Source: SAR116 cluster bacterium (GTDB lineage: Bacteria > Pseudomonadota > Alphaproteobacteria > Puniceispirillales > UBA1172). From it: a DNA stretch of 11,329 nucleotides. The notes beneath the pieces were generated by a model that saw only the letters and a program-made list of their open reading frames with translations, searched no databases and was not told the DNA's origin. The position numbers were made by a program, and so were the translations under genes. This document shows positions 6,666 through 11,329 of this stretch, piece after piece. Each line of letters begins with the position of its first letter. Within the stretch, counting starts at the first letter, position 1. The stretch spans positions 1 through 11,329 of the forward strand of contig NZIT01000034.1 of NCBI GenBank assembly GCA_002691725.1. Reading direction: 5' to 3'.

Positions 6666-7487
6666 TTAAGAGCCACATTGAAACCAGAATATCTCAACTA
6701 TATCAGGCTTTTTTAATCTGATATTTTGATTATTAACGTAAATATTATAATCGTCGCCAAGCCTCAATCCTGTTTCAACCATCATAAGCTGAAGCCATTT
6801 GCGGATGCGTTGGGTTTGAGCAGTGGTATTGAGCTGATAGATCGCATAATTATGATTTGGCGCTTTTTCGAGATCAATATTGATGACTCCCGGAAACTCA
6901 TTTTCAATGATCTGAATAGCAGCTTCTTGTTCACAGCCATCAAAGCCTTCAAAAGACAGCCGCAGGAGTTGCGCCTTGCCGCCCCACGGCTTGACGTCTG
7001 AAATATGTGTCTCATAGCCTGCCTTCTCAAGCCGCTTCTCCAGGCTTCGTGTCAGGGCGGCGGCGGCGGCGGCAATGCTATTGGAGCTAGTGTCAAGCAA
7101 GGGCAAAGTTGTGGATTGGGCAACAACATCACCTGTTTTCAAATCAATCGCTTTCAGATATGGGTCAGGGTAGGGGGAGTTGTTTTCGATCAATCCTATC
7201 TGAACTAAAATAAGACTGTCGGGCAAGCCCTCGGCATATGGTTTGGCTATATTTATGATATCCGCAATGCTGGCATTGTTTAACGACTGATCTAATTCAT
7301 TTTCGATAAATGTTCTGCTTTTTACACTAACGCCAATATCCAGTAACGCTGCTTCAAGCTCATGATGCAGGCGTTCAATCGGCATTGTTTTTGTGCTTGC
7401 CGGGGCAAGTAAAACACTATCCAAAGCCTGGGCGTAGCTAAGGCTAAAAAATATATTTGCCAATAATCCAATTATAAATGTTCTCAT
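6666..7487 (-). CDS. Secreted protein with CsgG/TolB-N-like domain and shared EFPG C-terminal domain
   Basis: 273 residues. ATG 7487 is chosen because AAGGA lies seven bases upstream. An in-frame TTG two codons earlier is less likely. Seen: signal peptide MRTFIIGLLANIFFSLSYAQA with an AQA cleavage site. Residues 22-158 include VLLAPAS, ELEAALLDIGVSVKSRT, SLILVQIG and LKAIDLKTGDVVAQS, a pattern typical of TolB-N/CsgG-like domains that bind peptidoglycan-linked or outer-membrane partners. Residues 172-260 are the domain shared with the next gene (ENEFPGVINI, RKWLQLMMVETGL). An Ala6 run, all GCC codons, lies at 139-144. Cys185 and Cys271 are present. It is the first gene of the minus-strand cluster, directly beside the divergent intergenic region. 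The exact function is unknown. Confidence 0.75.
   Translation of the reverse strand: MRTFIIGLLANIFFSLSYAQALDSVLLAPASTKTMPIERLHHELEAALLDIGVSVKSRTFIENELDQSLNNASIADIINIAKPYAEGLPDSLILVQIGLIENNSPYPDPYLKAIDLKTGDVVAQSTTLPLLDTSSNSIAAAAAALTRSLEKRLEKAGYETHISDVKPWGGKAQLLRLSFEGFDGCEQEAAIQIIENEFPGVINIDLEKAPNHNYAIYQLNTTAQTQRIRKWLQLMMVETGLRLGDDYNIYVNNQNIRLKKPDIVEIFWFQCGS
7056..7073. repeat. (GGC)6 trinucleotide repeat in a coding region
   Basis: Six perfect GGC units encode six consecutive alanines (all GCC) on the minus strand in the secreted 273-residue protein. Uninterrupted synonymous codon use suggests slippage. Length change would stay in frame. Confidence 0.9.
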
Positions 7488-7633
7488 TTTCAATTCCTTA
7501 GCAGGTAACTTGCTTATTGAGCTAATACTGACAGTTGAATATTATTAGTATTTACTAAATTAATATAAGAGTTAATGAATTTTTTTGAGCCAAAATTGTC
7601 CATTATATATTTGAACTATCAAATGAGGTCATA
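7488..7633. promoter_or_regulatory. Divergent intergenic control region
   Basis: 146 bp, strongly AT-rich, between two divergent genes, so both operons most likely start here. On the plus strand TTGAGC (7585-7590) and TATATT (7606-7611) could be a -35/-10 pair, but the 15-bp spacing is short. The region holds small AT-rich inverted repeats such as AGTATTTACT. GAGG (7625-7628) is the binding site for ATG 7634. No recognisable operator was found. Confidence 0.5.
7495..7499 (-). promoter_or_regulatory. Ribosome binding site fixing the start at 7487
   Basis: AAGGA on the minus strand lies seven bases before ATG 7487 and gives a standard signal peptide from that start. Confidence 0.65.
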
Positions 7634-8794
7634 ATGAAGCATATATCCCTATCCCGTCTATATATAGTCATAACGGCTATTTTCATGAGTCTATGCTATG
7701 TCAACACCGCGGCAAGTGATGCGACTTGCGGCAGTGTCACAGAAGCATCTGCCGACGTGTCCTTGAAATACACGCCGAAGTTTTTATCATCAAAGCCCAA
7801 AGATGAAGATATCGCTGAATTGCAGGATATGGCTATTAAAGCGGCGTGGGAGGAATATGTTTCTAGCTGTATGAACCAGGGCAGAATACAGCAATATTTG
7901 GCCAAAAAAGATATGATCGTGATGGACTTGGCGCAATATGTGTCTGTCGTTGCCTTTGAGCATGAAAAACACAAAAGCAAGAAAAATGTCCTTAATGGAA
8001 GAATTGTTATCCGCGTTAAGACCAATATGGTTGATGCGTTATTCGCCCAGCAAGCAGGGACAGTTGGCGGCCGCGGTATTCGCATGATGTGGCTGTTCAC
8101 GACTAGCCAAACCACGTTTCAGCAGGATAGCACGTTACAAGCCTTAGCCCCGACCGTCGATAACAGAAGCTCTACCAAGTCATTAGACACCTTGGATAAT
8201 ACCTATCAATCCGATGGAACAAACACGGTTGAAAGCACACTGACCGAAAGCATGACGCAATCCAAGTCATCAGGCAGCGTTACCACAGGCGGTAATATCT
8301 CAACGCTAGGCACGACACAGATATCCGTAAATGATAAGATTAATGCGGTCTTTGGGGTCAGCATGAAACAAGGGCTCACCAAAAATAATTTTCGCCCAAC
8401 ACAATATGATTATGTCGCGGCCAGATGTGGTGGCGTAAACCCTCGTGATATTGAAAAAGATATCGCCATGAACGGGGTGATGTCGATGGAAAATCTAATT
8501 TCTGTTGAAAAGGCTGCCCTGGATTGCCGGATGGAGCTGATGGCTATTGGAACCATTGATATTGGCATCCCAAAACCGTCGACAGTAAGTGGCTATTCGG
8601 TTGCGGTTTCTGTCACTGGGGAGATTATAGACCTGCGCGATGGCATGCCTTTCAGCATAGCTGCATTTGGCCCTGTCCAGCAGAATGATGGCGGCGTTGA
8701 TGAAGCCACCGCTATCCGCAATGCGATTGCCAATGCCGGCACGAAAACAGCGATTGAATTGGCGAATATTCTTGATGCGAATGGCATTAGGTAA
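7634..8794 (+). CDS. Secreted protein with FlgT/CsgG-like features and a Ser/Thr-rich middle
   Basis: 386 residues from ATG 7634, with GAGG five bases upstream. Seen: signal peptide (hydrophobic about 9-25, cut near NTAAS). Residues 58-137 hold a helix (ELQDMAIKAAWEEYVSSC), then YVSVVAF and GRIVIRVKTNMVDALF. The order of helix and strands resembles the small N-terminal domain of FlgT-type proteins. Residues 158-235 are rich in Ser, Thr, Asn and Gly and probably disordered or surface-exposed. The last part (residues 295-386) has MELMAIGTIDIG, YSVAVSVTGEIIDL and AIRNAIANAGTKTAIEL, like CsgG/TolB-type domains. The mature protein has four cysteines (32, 79, 265, 298), possibly two disulfides. It is the first gene of the plus-strand operon, 26 bp before the FlgT-like gene. 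The family assignment is tentative. Confidence 0.7.
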   Translation: MKHISLSRLYIVITAIFMSLCYVNTAASDATCGSVTEASADVSLKYTPKFLSSKPKDEDIAELQDMAIKAAWEEYVSSCMNQGRIQQYLAKKDMIVMDLAQYVSVVAFEHEKHKSKKNVLNGRIVIRVKTNMVDALFAQQAGTVGGRGIRMMWLFTTSQTTFQQDSTLQALAPTVDNRSSTKSLDTLDNTYQSDGTNTVESTLTESMTQSKSSGSVTTGGNISTLGTTQISVNDKINAVFGVSMKQGLTKNNFRPTQYDYVAARCGGVNPRDIEKDIAMNGVMSMENLISVEKAALDCRMELMAIGTIDIGIPKPSTVSGYSVAVSVTGEIIDLRDGMPFSIAAFGPVQQNDGGVDEATAIRNAIANAGTKTAIELANILDANGIR

Positions 8795-8804
8795 ACGGCC
8801 TTTT

Positions 8805-8812
8805 GAGAAGGA
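8805..8812 (+). promoter_or_regulatory. Ribosome binding site fixing the start at 8821
   Basis: GAGAAGGA, with AAGGA eight bases before ATG 8821, favours this ATG over an in-frame TTG at 8803 that would lie over the site itself. Confidence 0.7.
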
Positions 8813-8820
8813 TATCAATA

Positions 8821-10155
8821 ATGATAAGAGTCTTTGATATGATTGCATGCCGCTGTTTTTCCGCCATATATCAACTCTACCAGATCAGTACAGGCATATT
8901 GAAAAGGGCTGTTACCGTGATGGCTGTTGCATTGATGATATCAGCCGGAGCAACGGCGCTAACCCCGCAAGCATCGGCAAGCATTAATCTGGTTGAGGTG
9001 AGGGCAGAGGGGCTAGGCCCTACGCAACGTGATGCTATTCTGGATGGTCTTAAAATAGCTATCGGTCAGATCAATGGGATCGACATATCAGCGCAGACGA
9101 TCTCACGGCTCTCGACACAAGTAACGGACACCGATCAATATACAGAATTTGCCTCATCATCGGAGTTTATTGAAGATATCGCTACTGCCACATCAGGGCA
9201 GGTGGACAGCTTTGAGATCATCTCCTCACGCCTGCGCCCGGATTTTGATAATTATGTTGAGGTGATCTTAAAGGTCAAAGTTGCTAAATATACCGCCTCC
9301 AAACAGCTTAACAGGCTTCGTATGTCGGTAATAGAACCGTATCTGGATAACAGCATTGCTTCTGATCCGGAGGCGATTAGATTTACCAGATCACTGCGCC
9401 GTAAGCTCGAAGATTACCTGACACAAACCCGCCGCTTTGCCATGCTTGATCGGCAAATGCTCGCCGACACGCAAAATGAGCTTAATCTGATCGCAAGTGG
9501 CGGCATGGCAACGGCTGAACTAGCTCGGCTAGGGCAAAGAGTTGGCAGTGATTATCTGGTTATTCTGACGGTTTACCAGCATGGTAGAGTGATTAATGAT
9601 CGCCAGTTATTAGGCACCACAACCATTAAGCGTGAGGTTAGAGATATTGCCGAAGTCTCGGTTCGGATTGTCGATGTTGCTACCTCACAGATCAAATACG
9701 CCAAGAGCCGAATGTTTCAGGTTAATCCAGCAGAAGCAGCCCTTGATGACCATGTCTCCTTTCACTTGGGGCAGTTTATCAGCAACGCCATTAATCCGGC
9801 GCGGGTTGTTGCCATTAATGGCTCATCCCTGACGATTGGTCAGGGCGGTGATACTATGCAAGTGGCGAGCGAATATCATCTGGTATTATTGGGTGAGCGG
9901 TTGGCAGACCCTTACACAAAGGAGAGTATCGGGCGCAAGGAAACGACCATTGGCACGGTTCGGATTATTGATGTTCAGTCAAAACAATCAACCGCAGAAA
10001 TCATTGCCCTGGATATGAATATCAGCGCTGACGCGGCGTTATTATTGCGGCCTATTTATGCCGATCCTTTTGCTGAAGCAGCAGACGCTGCCCAAAAAAT
10101 GGATGATGCCAAGGCAAAAATTGAGGATCAAAAAAGTAATTTCTTTGAGGAGTAA
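8821..10155 (+). CDS. FlgT/CsgG-like periplasmic or outer-membrane protein
   Basis: 444 residues from ATG 8821. Seen: an extended N-terminus before the hydrophobic signal (about 30-46, cut near ASA 51-53). ATG 8920 (Met34) would give a conventional signal peptide but lacks a good binding site. Three parts follow in FlgT order. Residues 55-157 begin LVEVRAEGLGPTQRDAILDG and end in YVEVILKVKVAKY, like the FlgT N-domain. Residues 170-325 hold LEDYLTQTRRFAMLDRQML, a conserved-type Glu220 and GSDYLVILTV, the CsgG/TolB-N-type unit. Residues 328-405 (VVAINGSSLTIGQGGD, ADPYTKESIG, IGTVRIIDV) resemble the FlgT C-terminal barrel. A charged tail closes the protein. FlgT builds the H-ring of Vibrio flagella, and CsgG forms the curli export pore. 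No flagellar or curli gene is visible, so it probably serves another envelope complex. Confidence 0.8.
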   Translation: MIRVFDMIACRCFSAIYQLYQISTGILKRAVTVMAVALMISAGATALTPQASASINLVEVRAEGLGPTQRDAILDGLKIAIGQINGIDISAQTISRLSTQVTDTDQYTEFASSSEFIEDIATATSGQVDSFEIISSRLRPDFDNYVEVILKVKVAKYTASKQLNRLRMSVIEPYLDNSIASDPEAIRFTRSLRRKLEDYLTQTRRFAMLDRQMLADTQNELNLIASGGMATAELARLGQRVGSDYLVILTVYQHGRVINDRQLLGTTTIKREVRDIAEVSVRIVDVATSQIKYAKSRMFQVNPAEAALDDHVSFHLGQFISNAINPARVVAINGSSLTIGQGGDTMQVASEYHLVLLGERLADPYTKESIGRKETTIGTVRIIDVQSKQSTAEIIALDMNISADAALLLRPIYADPFAEAADAAQKMDDAKAKIEDQKSNFFEE

Positions 10156-10158
10156 ATC

Positions 10159-11329
10159 ATGACAAGTAAGATGTATCGCTATATTCTATCAGCCTGTCTG
10201 GTGCCATTAAGCCTTGGCGTGATGCCGGCGCAGGCCCAATCCATTGACCTGAACGATTTTATTCCACCCGTACAAGGCGGTAATACGAATGTTCAGGGGG
10301 CTGTTGTCGATGGCGAGACTATCCATGCTGACACGATGCAGGATGGCATGAATTATGCCAATGATATGATAGAAGATGATGGCGGTATTCGCATTGTTTC
10401 AACAAAAACCGGGCTTGGCACCATTTCCAGCGCAAGTTCCAGTTATACCATTTATGAGAACTCTAACGCGACCTTATTATCGAAACGCGCGGCTTATGCT
10501 GAGGCATATATGGAAGCCAAAAAACAGCTCATTGCTAATATTCGGCCTCTTCAGAATACGTGTAGTAATGTTATCGAAAGTAATCTGGTTGCCATTGATA
10601 GTGGCGTTAGTGGGGCTGCTAATACTAGCCGCAATTCAAATGAAATATGCGGCGAAACGGTATCAGGAATGCTTGCCGCTTATGTGGTTTATGATGTTAA
10701 TGATAATGTCAATGATCGTGAAGTCTCAATCTCTATTGCGACAAGCACGAAAACGCGGAATGCATTTCTGCGCTTAAATCCGGCGGTCATTAGCACCACT
10801 GATCCTAACGCCGCTTTCTCGCATGTCATGAATGAGATTATGAATTATGCAACGCCGCCAATGGGCGCAAAGCTAATCACGCATCCGCAGACTGGTGAGC
10901 AAATTGTTATCGGGTTCGGCAGCTCTATTATCCGCAAGAACAGCAATAGCACTGTTGCAAAAAAATTGAAGAAATTATCGCGTGATCAATCGGGCATGCG
11001 CGCCCGTAATGCGCTTATCGCTTTTCTGCGTGGTGATGATGTGTATTGGCAAGGCGGCTTTGATGAAAGCCAGATTGAACAAGTCGAGCAATTCACCATC
11101 CCTGTCGATGATCAAGGTAATTATGGTGACCCAGAAGTGTATGATCAGGAACGCCAGAGCTTTCTTAATACCATTAAAATGAATAACAGCTATCAATCCA
11201 TTGCTGGTGGCCAATTGCCTGAAGGCGTGCAGACCAAAGGTTTTATCTCTGCTGACGGCAACTGGTATTTTTCTATCGCCGTCTATTCGCAATCCGCCCA
11301 AGCCATTGCCCAAGGCATCGCCATAGAAA
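10159..11329 (+). CDS. Exported protein, 3' truncated by the window edge
   Basis: 390 codons from ATG 10159 to the right edge with no stop. GAGGAG (10147-10152) lies six bases upstream, inside the end of the FlgT-like gene, and only 3 bp separate the two genes, so co-translation is likely. Seen: signal peptide (hydrophobic about 9-22, cut at AQA 24-26). An LSAC at 10-13 sits too early in the signal to be a likely lipobox. Mature residues are Asn/Asp/Ser-rich at first. The clearest helix is SKRAAYAEAYMEAKKQLIANI (about 109-129), which recalls the Ala-rich helix near the start of the two preceding proteins. Cys135 and Cys168 could pair. The later part alternates strands (GEQIVIGFGSSIIRK, NWYFSIAVYSQSAQ). 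The family is not recognised. It is probably the third periplasmic or surface component of the same operon. Confidence 0.8.
   Translation, partial: MTSKMYRYILSACLVPLSLGVMPAQAQSIDLNDFIPPVQGGNTNVQGAVVDGETIHADTMQDGMNYANDMIEDDGGIRIVSTKTGLGTISSASSSYTIYENSNATLLSKRAAYAEAYMEAKKQLIANIRPLQNTCSNVIESNLVAIDSGVSGAANTSRNSNEICGETVSGMLAAYVVYDVNDNVNDREVSISIATSTKTRNAFLRLNPAVISTTDPNAAFSHVMNEIMNYATPPMGAKLITHPQTGEQIVIGFGSSIIRKNSNSTVAKKLKKLSRDQSGMRARNALIAFLRGDDVYWQGGFDESQIEQVEQFTIPVDDQGNYGDPEVYDQERQSFLNTIKMNNSYQSIAGGQLPEGVQTKGFISADGNWYFSIAVYSQSAQAIAQGIAIE

Noticed and set aside
7696..8115. 139-codon minus-strand frame
   Set aside because: Antisense to the signal-peptide gene at 7634, which has a binding site, export signal and plausible domains.
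10376..10777. 133-codon plus-strand frame
   Set aside because: Out-of-frame shadow of the exported protein that runs from 10159 to the right edge.
10975..11313. 112-codon minus-strand frame
   Set aside because: Antisense shadow of the same open-ended gene; no supporting start site.

Overview
The window reads as bacterial accessory or lineage-specific chromosomal DNA: dense genes, Shine-Dalgarno sites before most starts, short gaps, and moderate GC with AT-rich intergenic stretches. Protein style and base composition would suit a moderate-GC marine alphaproteobacterium (SAR116-like), but there is no ribosomal or housekeeping marker, so this is only a guess. No rRNA, tRNA, CRISPR array, insertion sequence or phage gene was seen.

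Layout. (1) 2-544, plus strand: the 3' part of an unrecognised gene that enters from the left edge. (2) 573-7487, minus strand: seven co-directional genes, read from right to left. They are two paralogous secreted proteins (7487-6666 and 6624-5725), a small ExbD/TolR-like membrane protein (5634-5239), a secreted or lipid-anchored lytic transglycosylase (5214-4444), and, after a 193-bp gap, three translationally overlapping genes. Those three are a protein with the C-terminal signature of an actin/Hsp70-type ATPase (4250-2553), an unrecognised soluble protein (2560-1979), and a membrane-tethered Lon-like (S16) protein with its Ser/Lys dyad apparently kept (1982-573). (3) 7488-7633: an AT-rich divergent intergenic region. 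(4) 7634-11329, plus strand: three exported proteins in an operon. The second (8821-10155) has FlgT/CsgG-like architecture. The third runs off the right edge with no stop codon and starts 3 bp after the second.

Interpretation (inference). The two divergent operons share a 146-bp control region and almost all products are predicted to be exported or membrane proteins. The set combines a peptidoglycan-cutting enzyme, an ExbD-like ion-motor subunit, FlgT/CsgG/TolB-like periplasmic or outer-membrane parts, and cytoplasmic actin-like and Lon-like regulators. This fits a trans-envelope machine (secretion, surface appendage or envelope-energised device) that I do not recognise as a named system. No flagellar, curli or standard secretion-system genes are visible, and the expected ExbB/TolQ partner and the N-terminal half of the actin-like ATPase are absent from the window.
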